Below, piece by piece: positions 6,598 to 12,564 of a stretch of 12,564 bases of DNA. Numbering within the stretch: the first letter of the stretch is position 1; each line of letters begins with the position of its first letter. The notes under the pieces are model-generated. The model saw only the letters and a list, made by a program, of their open reading frames with translations, was not told the DNA's origin and did no database searches. Both the position numbers and the translations under genes were made by a program. Origin of the DNA: Solirubrobacterales bacterium. GTDB lineage: Bacteria; Actinomycetota; Thermoleophilia; Solirubrobacterales; Solirubrobacteraceae. The DNA lies in NCBI GenBank assembly GCA_025963955.1, contig JAOPZU010000262.1, positions 1 through 12,564 on the forward strand, read 5' to 3'.

Positions 6598-7272
6598 ATG
6601 CCGACCCTCGCACCGATCGCCGACGACGTCCACGCGATCGCCCTCACGCCTCGCAGCGGCGTCAACGCCTACCTGCTCGGCGACGTCCTCGTGGACGCCG
6701 GCATGACCTTCCAGGCGGGAGCGCTGCTGAAGGCGCTGCAGGGCCGGGCCGTGAGCGCCCTGGCCTTGACCCACGCGCACCTGGACCACGCGGGCGGGGC
6801 GCGAAAGGTCGCGACGACGCTCGGCGTCCCGTACTGGGCCGGCGCCCGCGACGCCGAAGCGGCGAGCACCGGGGTCGCGGTCATGGCCGGCGGCCTGCCG
6901 GGCCCGCTCGCGCCGCTGGCCCAGCGGATCGGCAACTTCCCGGGGCACCCCGTCGCCCGCGAGCTCGTCGAGGGGGACGAGATCGGCGCGGGCTTCGTCG
7001 TCCTCGACACGCCCGGCCACTCGCCCGGGCACGTCTCCTACTGGCGCGAGGCCGACCGCACCCTGGTGTGCGGCGACGTGCTCAACGGCATGCACCTGCT
7101 GACGAGCGTCAAGGGCCTGCACACGCCGCCGGCGAAGTTCACGCCGAACGTCGCGGACAACACCGCGAGCGCCAAGCGGCTTGCCGCGTTGCGGCCGGCC
7201 CGCGTGCTCTTCGGGCATGGGCCCGCGTGGACGGACCCGGACGCGCTCGAGCGCTTCGCCGCCGGTCTCTGA
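6598..7272 (+). CDS. Metallo-beta-lactamase-fold hydrolase
   Basis: A 224-residue soluble protein of the metallo-beta-lactamase superfamily, whose members hydrolyse thioesters, lactones and similar bonds (glyoxalase II-like). The dinuclear metal site is complete: HAHLDH at residues 59-64, H141 in DTPGHSPGHV, D160 in LVCGDVLNG and H207 in FGHGPAW. ATG at 6598 is preferred over the GTG three codons upstream because the -10 box TACCGT overlaps that GTG and lies 7 nt before the ATG. It is divergent from the GST-like gene (59 bp); a pairing of GST and glyoxalase II-like enzymes would fit thiol-dependent detoxification, but the substrate is unknown. Its stop codon pairs with that of the convergent usp-like gene in a shared hairpin. 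Confidence 0.9.
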   Translation: MPTLAPIADDVHAIALTPRSGVNAYLLGDVLVDAGMTFQAGALLKALQGRAVSALALTHAHLDHAGGARKVATTLGVPYWAGARDAEAASTGVAVMAGGLPGPLAPLAQRIGNFPGHPVARELVEGDEIGAGFVVLDTPGHSPGHVSYWREADRTLVCGDVLNGMHLLTSVKGLHTPPAKFTPNVADNTASAKRLAALRPARVLFGHGPAWTDPDALERFAAGL

Positions 7273-7290
7273 GGGGCGCCTCGCCTCTCA
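7270..7290. terminator. Hairpin pairing the stop codons of two convergent genes
   Basis: TGAGGGGCG (7270-7278) pairs with CGCCTCTCA (7282-7290) around a 3-nt loop: nine pairs, one of them G-T. The left arm starts with the TGA of the plus gene, and the right arm ends with TCA, the minus-strand TGA of the next gene. There is no T-run. Confidence 0.5.
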
Positions 7291-7728
7291 CGTCAGCACG
7301 GGGGCGCGGTCGTCGGCCACGACGGTCTGCACCGGCACCCCGAGCCCGCTGAGCTTGTGCGGCAGGTCCAGGTGCAACCAGCGGGAGAGCCGGTGCGGGA
7401 GCGTCGAGAGGATGATCTCGTCGAAGCCGACGAGGTTGAGGGCGTCCTGGATCGCCATCAGGGGCTCGGGATCGCCGATCCGGCCGTCGACGGCCGCCCC
7501 GGCGGCCTCGCCGAGGAGCGGCAGTGCCGTGGCCAGGACCTCGGCCGCCGCCCCGTCGCTGATGTCAGCCGGATTGGCGAGCCGCTCCAGCGCGCCGGCG
7601 GCTCGCGGCACCAGCAGGGTGAAGCGGCATGGCCCGGCCGCGGCCCGGCGCCTGACGGCGTCCAGCAGGGCGGGGGTCGCCGCGGTCCGGTTGGCGACGA
7701 TCAGGACACGAGCGGGGGAGGACTCCAT
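7288..7728 (-). CDS. Small UspA-like (universal stress protein fold) protein
   Basis: A 146-residue soluble protein resembling the small UspA-like proteins of actinobacteria: a beta-strand RVLIVANRTAATPALLDAV at the start, an acidic helix region, then GDPEPLMAIQDALNLVGFDEIILSTLPHRLSRWLHLDLP and a short C-terminal strand VPVQTVV. The classical ATP-binding Gly-x(2)-Gly-x(9)-Gly-Ser/Thr motif is not obvious, so nucleotide binding is uncertain. The start is ATG at 7728, because AGGAG lies 7 nt before it; 21 further in-frame codons upstream have no such signal. This is one of only two genes here with a clear Shine-Dalgarno sequence. A perfect 7-bp inverted repeat sits 20-42 bp upstream. Function unknown. 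Confidence 0.75.
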   Translation of the reverse strand: MESSPARVLIVANRTAATPALLDAVRRRAAAGPCRFTLLVPRAAGALERLANPADISDGAAAEVLATALPLLGEAAGAAVDGRIGDPEPLMAIQDALNLVGFDEIILSTLPHRLSRWLHLDLPHKLSGLGVPVQTVVADDRAPVLT

Positions 7729-7748
7729 GGCGGAACTCCTAGGTGGAA

Positions 7749-7770
7749 GATCGTGACGTCTGCCACGATC
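7749..7770. promoter_or_regulatory. Inverted repeat upstream of the usp-like gene, possible operator
   Basis: GATCGTG (7749-7755) and CACGATC (7764-7770) are perfect inverted arms with an 8-nt spacer, centred about 31 bp before the usp-like ATG. The spacing suits a regulator dimer site or a 5'-leader hairpin. It is 63 bp past the hisD stop, so it is less likely to be the hisD terminator. Confidence 0.4.
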
Positions 7771-7833
7771 CTGCCACTCCGCGACGTCCACGGCAACCCA
7801 GGATGGCCGCGGTCGCCCCAGCGCCGGCCCGCC

Positions 7834-9150
7834 TCAGCCCCCGGCCCGCTTCAGCGCGTGGCGCGCGGCCGCGGCGTGGGCCGGGAAGCCCTCGTAGTCC
7901 GCGAGGGTGGCCGCCGCCGGCCCGAGGACGCGCGCGCCCGCCGCGGTGACGTACGCGAATGACGAGCGCTTGATGAAGTCGTCCACGCCGACGCACGAGT
8001 AGCCGCGGGCGAAGCCGCCCGTCGGCAGGATCGCGTTCAGGCCGATGACGTAGTTGCCGTAGGCGATGGACGAGTGTTCGCCGAAGAGGATCTCGCCCGC
8101 GTGGGTCAGGCGGTGCAGGACGCCGAGGCCGTCCTCGACGATCGCGTGCAGGTGCTCGGGCGCCCAGTCGTTGCAGAAGGCGATGGCGGCGTCCAGGTCC
8201 GGCGCGACGACGATGCCGCCGAAGCCGGAGAGGACCGTCTCCACGAAGCCGCGCCGCTGCGCGGGCAGCGCCTGCGCCAGCGCAGGCAGCAGCGCGCTGA
8301 CCTCGTCGGCCAGGGCGTGGGAGGTCGTCACCAGGACGGCCGCCGAGTCCGGGCCGTGCTCGGCCTCCACCAGCAGCTCGTGGGCGACGACGCCGGCGTC
8401 CGCGGTCTCGTCCGCCAGGATGATCGCCTCGGACGGGCCGGCGGGCGGGCCCGGGTTCACCACGCCGTAGACCAGGCGCTTGGCGTAGGTGACGTAGCGG
8501 TTGCCGGGACCGACGATCTTCTCGACCTTCGGCAGCGACTGCGTCCCGTACGCGAGCGCGGCGATCGCCTGGGCGCCGCCGACGCGGTAGACGTCGGTGA
8601 TCCCCGACAGGCGCGCGGCGTACAGCGAAGCTGCGTCGACCTCGCCGCCCGGGCCGGGCGGGGTGCAGACGGCGATGACCGGCACGCCCGCGATCGAGGC
8701 GGGCACCGACAGCATCGCCATCACCGACGGGAAGGAGCCCTTGCCGCGGGGCACGTAGAGCCCGGTCGAGGCGATGGGCGTGTAGCGCTCGCCGCTGATG
8801 ACCCCGGGGGAGGTCTCCTGCATCCAGTCGGCGCTCGGCAGCTGCGCGGCGTGGTGGTGGCGGATGTTGGCGACGGCCAGCTCGATCGCTGCCTTGACGT
8901 CGGCGGGGACGGCGGCCTCCGCCGCGTCGAACTCGGCCTCGCCGACCTTCAGCGCCGCCGGGTCGAGCTCCACGCCGTCGAACTGCGCGGTGTAGCGGAC
9001 CAGCGCCGCGTCGCCCTCCGTGCGGACGGACTCGACCACGTCGGCGACCACGCCGGCGATGTCGCTGGCGTCCGCCTGCTGGACGCGGGCCAGCAGCGCG
9101 GTGCGTCCGGCCTCGTCCAGTTCGGCGAGGTCGTGGCGGGAGATCTTCAC
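7834..9150 (-). CDS. hisD: HisD-family dehydrogenase (histidinol dehydrogenase-like, altered zinc site)
   Basis: NAD-linked dehydrogenase of the histidinol dehydrogenase family, 438 residues, normal length. Family blocks are clear: TGLYVPRGKGSFPSVMAM, VGGAQAIAALAYGTQSLPKV, KIVGPGNRYVTYAKR, AGPSE, EAEHGPDS, NDWAPEHL and the final EGFPAH. The catalytic Glu-His pair (E. coli E326-H327) is kept in APEHL, and zinc ligands H262 and H419 are kept. By my alignment from memory, ligand Q259 is Glu (LLVEAEH against LLSQAEH), ligand D360 is Asn (GNY against GDY) and GTNHVLPT is GLNAILPT (H367 to Ala). It may therefore be a paralog acting on another alcohol, as HpsN does within this family. The start is GTG at 9150, with AGGAG 6 nt upstream. 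It is 68 bp downstream of the HAD/HisB-like fusion and probably cotranscribed with it. Confidence 0.88.
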   Translation of the reverse strand: MKISRHDLAELDEAGRTALLARVQQADASDIAGVVADVVESVRTEGDAALVRYTAQFDGVELDPAALKVGEAEFDAAEAAVPADVKAAIELAVANIRHHHAAQLPSADWMQETSPGVISGERYTPIASTGLYVPRGKGSFPSVMAMLSVPASIAGVPVIAVCTPPGPGGEVDAASLYAARLSGITDVYRVGGAQAIAALAYGTQSLPKVEKIVGPGNRYVTYAKRLVYGVVNPGPPAGPSEAIILADETADAGVVAHELLVEAEHGPDSAAVLVTTSHALADEVSALLPALAQALPAQRRGFVETVLSGFGGIVVAPDLDAAIAFCNDWAPEHLHAIVEDGLGVLHRLTHAGEILFGEHSSIAYGNYVIGLNAILPTGGFARGYSCVGVDDFIKRSSFAYVTAAGARVLGPAAATLADYEGFPAHAAAARHALKRAGG

Positions 9151-9218
9151 GGGGTGCTCCTGTCGGCAGCGTTCATCGGTTTGGGGTACGGGTGGGAGGG
9201 GGCGCCGGGCCAGCGCGG

Positions 9219-11156
9219 CTAGGCCAGCGTCGCCTTGACGCCGGCGATGAGCGCGCGCTTGGCGTGGTTCGGGGCCAGCAGCCCCCGCAGCGCCGCGCCG
9301 AGCCCCGAGAAGACGAGCTCCCAGGCGGCGTCGAGGTCGGCCACGGGCTCCCAGTGGACCACGACGCTGCAGCCCATGCCGCCCACGAAGCCGTCGAGGA
9401 AGTCGTCCAGGTCCTCGGTGAACAGCCCGCTGGCGAGGGTCCCGCCGATGAGCTGGTCCCGCAGCTGCTCGCGGGTCCAGCCGAGCGGGACGAGCTGCAG
9501 GAACTTGCGGCCCTCCCAGGAGACGCCGACGCGGATCGGGGCCCGGTCGTTGTGGACGGCACCCGCGGCGGGGATGGACGAGCCGGCGCCCTCGATGCCG
9601 AAGGCGTTCATCCGCTCGGTCGCGAGCTCCTTGAGCGCCGCGCCGAGGGTCATGCCCACGTCCTCCGCGACCACGTGGCTCGAGCTGAGCTCCAGCGCGG
9701 AGAAGTCGACGACGCCCGCGAGCCCGGCCGCCGCGCCCAGGCGAGCGACGAGCTCGATCAGCCCGTCGCAGTGCACGGCCTCCGAGGTGGCGAGCTCCAG
9801 GGTCAGCGGCCCGTCCGCGAGCGACACGTCGGCGACGCAGACGCTCTCGGCGGTCGTGCGGACCGCGCGGACGGCCTCGGGCGAGGCCGACTCGATCCGC
9901 AGGCCGTAGCCCTTGGCCGCGCGCTCCCCGTCTGCGGCGACGGCGTGCACGCCCGTGCCGTCGGCGTGGTCGGTCAGCGTCCGCGAGAGCCCACGGAGCG
10001 CAACCCCGACGGCGCGGAAGATCGCCTCCCAGGTGTGGTGGGGGTCCTCGAGGCTCGCGATCTCCACGCGGATCCTCAGGCCGCAGGCGCGGGCCAGGCC
10101 CTCGAGCACGTGCGCCAGCGGGCGCCCGTCCGCCAGCTGCTCCACGCGCATCGCCAGGAGGCGTTCGGCGTCGGTGTCCCCTGCCGCCGCAGCGTGGCCG
10201 GTGAAGACGACGAGGCCGGCGTCCGCGCGCGTGCGCTCGAGCGTCACCTCGCAGCTGCCGTCGTCGATCAGGCCGAGGGCACGGCTCTCGCTGGCCGCTC
10301 CGTCCAGCAGGACCGACAGCTGCTCGCCGACGGCCTGGCCGAGCCAGTCCCAGTCGTCGGTCTCCCACTGCAGCGTCATCGCGCAGCCGGTGCGCCAGGC
10401 GATGTGCTCGAGCATGTGGCTGACGAACTCGTTCGGGGTGTCGAGCGTCTTCGCGGTCACGTCGCCCGGACGCAGCACGGCCGTGGACGGCGTGAAGGCG
10501 CGGTAGGCGACGTCGACCGTGGGGGCCGCCTCGAGCTCTGCGAAGCGCGCGGCGCCCGTGGCGACGCCCACGACGACGCAGCCCGCGGCGCGCGCGGCCT
10601 GCGCGCCGAGCAGCGAGTCCTCGAGCGCCACGCACTGCTGGGGGAGCAGGCCGACGGCGGCCGCGCCGGCGAGATACATGTCCGGGGCCGGCTTGCCGGG
10701 CAGCCCCTGGTCGTTGCCGACGATCGCCTCGAAGCGCTCGCGCAGGCCGGCGGTGCGCAGCAGCTCGTCGACGTGCCCCGCCGGGTTGTTGGAGACGACG
10801 GCCACCCGCAGCCCCTCGGCACGGGCCGCGTCGAGCAGCTCGCGTACCCCGGCGTGAACGTCGGCGTGCCCAGTCGCCCGGGCCTGTTCCAGCCGGTCGG
10901 TGAGGCGCGCGACGAGCCCGTCCGGGGCCGGGGACCCGAGCTCGCCCAGGATCGCCCGCCAGAAGTCCGGGATCGCGAGGGCGAAGGAGCGGCGGACCAG
11001 CTCCAGCGGGACTTCGGGCGCCGCAGGGACCTCCTCGGCGACCAGCTCGCGGACGACGCCGTACTCCATGCTCAGCGTGTCCAGGACGACCCCGTCGAGG
11101 TCCCACAGGAGGGCACCGGTGTCGTCGGGGACGCGGATGCGGGAGGCCAGGAGCAC
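9219..11156 (-). CDS. HAD phosphatase fused to tandem HisB/IGPD-like units
   Basis: A 645-residue protein. Residues 14-210 form a HAD-IA phosphohydrolase with all motifs intact: nucleophile D19 and D21 (DLDGVV), S122 (VVSNN), K155 (GKPAPD) and E179-D180 (ALEDS). It has a C1-type cap and so differs from the HAD-III phosphatase of E. coli HisB. Residues about 220-645 resemble two imidazoleglycerol-phosphate dehydratase (IGPD) units. Unit A has FVSHMLEHIAWRTG (244-257) and DPHHTWEAIFRAVGVALR (371-388). Unit B has SSHVVAEDVGMTLGAALK (492-509) and LDAAWELVFSGLGAALR (608-624). The metal motifs are degenerate in A's first half and B's second half. The start is uncertain: GTG at 11156 lies 8 nt after TACATT, and TTG at 11168 is also in frame. 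It heads an operon with the HisD-like gene. HAD is certain; the IGPD assignment is by motif reading. Confidence 0.78.
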   Translation of the reverse strand: MLLASRIRVPDDTGALLWDLDGVVLDTLSMEYGVVRELVAEEVPAAPEVPLELVRRSFALAIPDFWRAILGELGSPAPDGLVARLTDRLEQARATGHADVHAGVRELLDAARAEGLRVAVVSNNPAGHVDELLRTAGLRERFEAIVGNDQGLPGKPAPDMYLAGAAAVGLLPQQCVALEDSLLGAQAARAAGCVVVGVATGAARFAELEAAPTVDVAYRAFTPSTAVLRPGDVTAKTLDTPNEFVSHMLEHIAWRTGCAMTLQWETDDWDWLGQAVGEQLSVLLDGAASESRALGLIDDGSCEVTLERTRADAGLVVFTGHAAAAGDTDAERLLAMRVEQLADGRPLAHVLEGLARACGLRIRVEIASLEDPHHTWEAIFRAVGVALRGLSRTLTDHADGTGVHAVAADGERAAKGYGLRIESASPEAVRAVRTTAESVCVADVSLADGPLTLELATSEAVHCDGLIELVARLGAAAGLAGVVDFSALELSSSHVVAEDVGMTLGAALKELATERMNAFGIEGAGSSIPAAGAVHNDRAPIRVGVSWEGRKFLQLVPLGWTREQLRDQLIGGTLASGLFTEDLDDFLDGFVGGMGCSVVVHWEPVADLDAAWELVFSGLGAALRGLLAPNHAKRALIAGVKATLA

Positions 11157-11164
11157 GGCCGCCA

Positions 11165-11170
11165 AATGTA
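11165..11170 (-). promoter_or_regulatory. Candidate -10 box of the HAD/HisB-like-hisD operon
   Basis: On the minus strand TACATT is followed by 8 nt and the GTG proposed as start. The gap is slightly longer than at the other leaderless genes here, so both start and promoter are tentative. Confidence 0.35.
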
Positions 11171-11188
11171 CTGAGGCACGGTTCCCGT

Positions 11189-11218
11189 TTGCCTTCCGCC
11201 GACAACCTACGTTAGCGT
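11189..11218 (+). promoter_or_regulatory. Candidate sigma70-type promoter of the yrbE operon
   Basis: TTGCCT (11189-11194) and TAGCGT (11213-11218) are separated by 18 bp. The transcript would start near 11225 and carry a leader of about 70 nt. The -10 box lies inside the palindrome at 11207-11220. Confidence 0.35.
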
Positions 11219-11220
11219 AG
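11207..11220. promoter_or_regulatory. Perfect palindrome in a divergent promoter region, probable operator
   Basis: CTACG-TTAG-CGTAG: two perfect 5-bp arms with a 4-bp spacer, covering the candidate -10 box of the yrbE operon and lying about 50 bp before the HAD/HisB-like start. A repressor bound here could control one or both operons. A second palindrome, CCTCCCGGGAGG (11233-11244), lies within the yrbE leader. Confidence 0.4.
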
Positions 11221-11294
11221 CCTCGCGGAGTCCCTCCCGGGAGGAGAGGCCCCGGACGTGACCTGGGAGACACCGCTTTGGGGACCATGACCGC

Positions 11295-12101
11295 ATGCTG
11301 CGCGCCGTAGGCGATCGCACTTTCCTGCCGTTGAAGGAGTTCATCGAGACGATCGGCTCGATGGGTGTCCTGACGGGCAAGACGCTGACCTCCGCGGTCC
11401 GTCCGCCGTACCCCTACGGCAAGGAGTTCGTCACCCAGTTCCTCTTCGCGGTCCGGCTCTGCTGGTTCCCGATGATCGTCGCGTCGTTCGCCTTCACGTA
11501 CGGGCCGGCCGGGATCCAGGCGGCGAACTTCCTGAACCTCGTCGGGTCCCTGGACCGCCTGGGCGGCCTGTTCATCGTCGCGGTGATCCGGGAGTTCGCC
11601 CCGCTCGTGTGCGCGATCGTCATGGCCGGGGTCGCCGGGACGGCGATCACGGCCGACCTGGGCGCGCGCAAGATCCGTGAGGAGCTCGACGCGCTCCAGG
11701 TCCTCGGCGTCGACCCGATCAAGAACCTCGTCGTGCCGCGCTTCCTGGCGCTGATGCTCGTCACGGGCATGTTCAACGTGTATGCGGTGATCTTCGGGAC
11801 CTTCGGCGGCATGCTCGTCACGGTCACCAACGGCGCGCCGCTCGGCCCGTTCTTCGCCACGTACTTCACGAACGCGACGCCCACGGAGCTGTGGGGCTCG
11901 CTGCTGAAGACGATCCTCTTCGGCGCCATCATCGCGATCGTCTGCTGCTACAAGGGCCTGACGGCCAAGGGCGGCGCCGAGGGCGTCGGGCGGGCCGTCA
12001 ACCAGGCGGTCGTCATCTCGTTCCTGGGCATCGGCGCGTTCAACTACGTCTTCACCCAGACGCTGCTGGCGACCCACCCCGAGCTCACCCTGGTGCGCTG
12101 A
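11295..12101 (+). CDS. yrbEA: YrbE/MlaE-family ABC permease, first of an mce-type operon
   Basis: Integral membrane permease of 268 residues, the usual YrbE length. In actinobacteria YrbEA and YrbEB form the channel of an Mce lipid or sterol importer powered by an MceG/Mkl ATPase and fed by Mce proteins outside the cell membrane. Hydrophobic segments lie around 48-70, 90-118, 146-178, 203-222 and 236-258. The family motif before the coupling region is AGTAITADLGARKIREELDALQVLGVDP (114-141, split here only for description: AGTAITADLG then ARKIREELDAL). The ATG at 11295 has GGGGA about 10 nt upstream, a weak and distant ribosome-binding site, and no -10 box nearby. The next permease begins 2 bp after its stop, so they are translationally coupled. 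It is divergent from the HAD/HisB-like operon. Confidence 0.93.
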   Translation: MLRAVGDRTFLPLKEFIETIGSMGVLTGKTLTSAVRPPYPYGKEFVTQFLFAVRLCWFPMIVASFAFTYGPAGIQAANFLNLVGSLDRLGGLFIVAVIREFAPLVCAIVMAGVAGTAITADLGARKIREELDALQVLGVDPIKNLVVPRFLALMLVTGMFNVYAVIFGTFGGMLVTVTNGAPLGPFFATYFTNATPTELWGSLLKTILFGAIIAIVCCYKGLTAKGGAEGVGRAVNQAVVISFLGIGAFNYVFTQTLLATHPELTLVR

Positions 12102-12103
12102 GG

Positions 12104-12564
12104 ATGGCCGTCTTCCGCGCCGTCGGCGCCCGCACGACCCAGCCCTTCGGCACCTTCATGCGCTTCGCGCTGCGCGTCATGGGCGACGTCTACCGCCTGC
12201 GCGTCATGAAGTTCTTCGGGGAGACGCTGCGCCAGGCCGGCATCCTCGTCACCGGGTCGGTGCTGATCGTCATGGGCCTCGTCTTCATCCTCGGCCTGGA
12301 GTGCGGGATCGAAGGCGCCTACGCCTCGCGGCAGATCGGTGCGCCTTCGGTGTCCGGCGCGTTCACCGCGCTCTGCGACCTGCGCGAGGTAACGCCCTAC
12401 GCGTTCGGCTACATGATGGCCGCGAAGGTCGGCACGGGCATCGTCGCCGAGCTCGGCTCGATGCGGATCTCCGACGAGATCGACGCCCTGGAGGTCATGG
12501 GCTTCGACTCGATGCTCTACCTGTGCGCCACCCGCCTGCTCGGCATGTGGCTCGTGCTGCCCTT
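12104..12564 (+). CDS. yrbEB: Second YrbE/MlaE-family permease, 3' end cut by the window
   Basis: The frame starts at ATG 12104, two bases after the stop of the first permease (TGA-GG-ATG), and stays open to the window end: 153 complete codons of an expected 270-290. The N-terminus is MAVFRAVGARTTQPFGTF. A hydrophobic segment lies at about 46-66, and the second half holds the family motif VAELGSMRISDEIDALEVMG at 114-133, matching the motif of its neighbour. A pair of different YrbE permeases in tandem is the standard head of actinobacterial mce operons, so mce genes are expected just past the window. The start relies on coupling rather than a strong ribosome-binding site. Confidence 0.93.
   Translation, partial: MAVFRAVGARTTQPFGTFMRFALRVMGDVYRLRVMKFFGETLRQAGILVTGSVLIVMGLVFILGLECGIEGAYASRQIGAPSVSGAFTALCDLREVTPYAFGYMMAAKVGTGIVAELGSMRISDEIDALEVMGFDSMLYLCATRLLGMWLVLP

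Noticed and set aside
7729..7791. 21-codon extension of the usp-like gene
   Set aside because: It crosses the inverted repeat and has no ribosome-binding site, whereas ATG 7728 has AGGAG at good spacing.
8074..9222. 382-codon open frame on the plus strand
   Set aside because: It is antisense to the clearly recognisable hisD and rich in Arg, Val and Gly; a GC shadow frame.
9192..11174. 660-codon open frame on the plus strand
   Set aside because: It is antisense to the HAD/HisB-like gene, whose translation has intact HAD motifs. The plus-strand product has no recognisable features.
11287..11310. Seven-codon frame (ATG ACC GCA ...TAG) overlapping the yrbEA start
   Set aside because: It is too short to separate from chance, has no better ribosome-binding site than yrbEA, and has no attenuator-like structure around it.
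11157..12077. 307-codon N-terminal extension of the HAD/HisB-like protein
   Set aside because: It is antisense to the yrbE permease gene and has the Glu/Asp/Arg-rich composition of a shadow. The HAD domain begins only at about residue 14 of the short form.

Overview
The window is a 12.6-kb stretch of very GC-rich, densely packed bacterial DNA that reads as actinobacterial. The evidence is strong GC bias at third codon positions, a tmRNA tag ending YALAA, two tandem YrbE/MlaE permeases typical of an actinobacterial mce operon, and several genes whose -10 box lies only 6-8 nt before the start codon (leaderless architecture). A deep-branching group such as Thermoleophilia/Solirubrobacterales would fit, but I cannot prove the lineage without a search.

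Region 1 (1-5,820) is a trans-translation and protein-turnover block: the 3' part of an RNase R-family exoribonuclease, smpB, then on the minus strand an M50 site-2-type protease and an M3 oligoendopeptidase (pepF). The tmRNA gene ssrA is divergent from pepF. SmpB and tmRNA rescue ribosomes stalled on broken mRNA, and RNase R classically removes the mRNA. The tag encoded here reads ADSHEYALAA.

Region 2 (5,820-7,730) holds three small enzyme or stress genes: a glutathione-S-transferase-fold protein (minus), a metallo-beta-lactamase-fold hydrolase (plus, divergent from it) and a small UspA-like protein (minus, convergent with the hydrolase).

Region 3 (7,834-11,156, minus) is the most unusual part. 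It is a two-gene operon encoding a HAD-phosphatase protein with two tandem, partly degenerate HisB-type (imidazoleglycerol-phosphate dehydratase-like) units, followed by a HisD-family dehydrogenase. The HisD zinc site appears charge-swapped (Gln to Glu, Asp to Asn). Together they resemble a remodelled late histidine pathway without an aminotransferase, and the substrate may not be a histidine intermediate.

Region 4 (11,295-12,564, plus) starts an Mce-type lipid-import operon with two YrbE/MlaE permeases, the second cut by the window end. It is divergent from region 3 across a 138-bp control region with a perfect palindrome.

Two of the convergent gene pairs share a hairpin in which the two stop codons pair with each other. 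No mobile element, CRISPR array or tRNA was seen, and no gap without a gene exceeds 300 bases.
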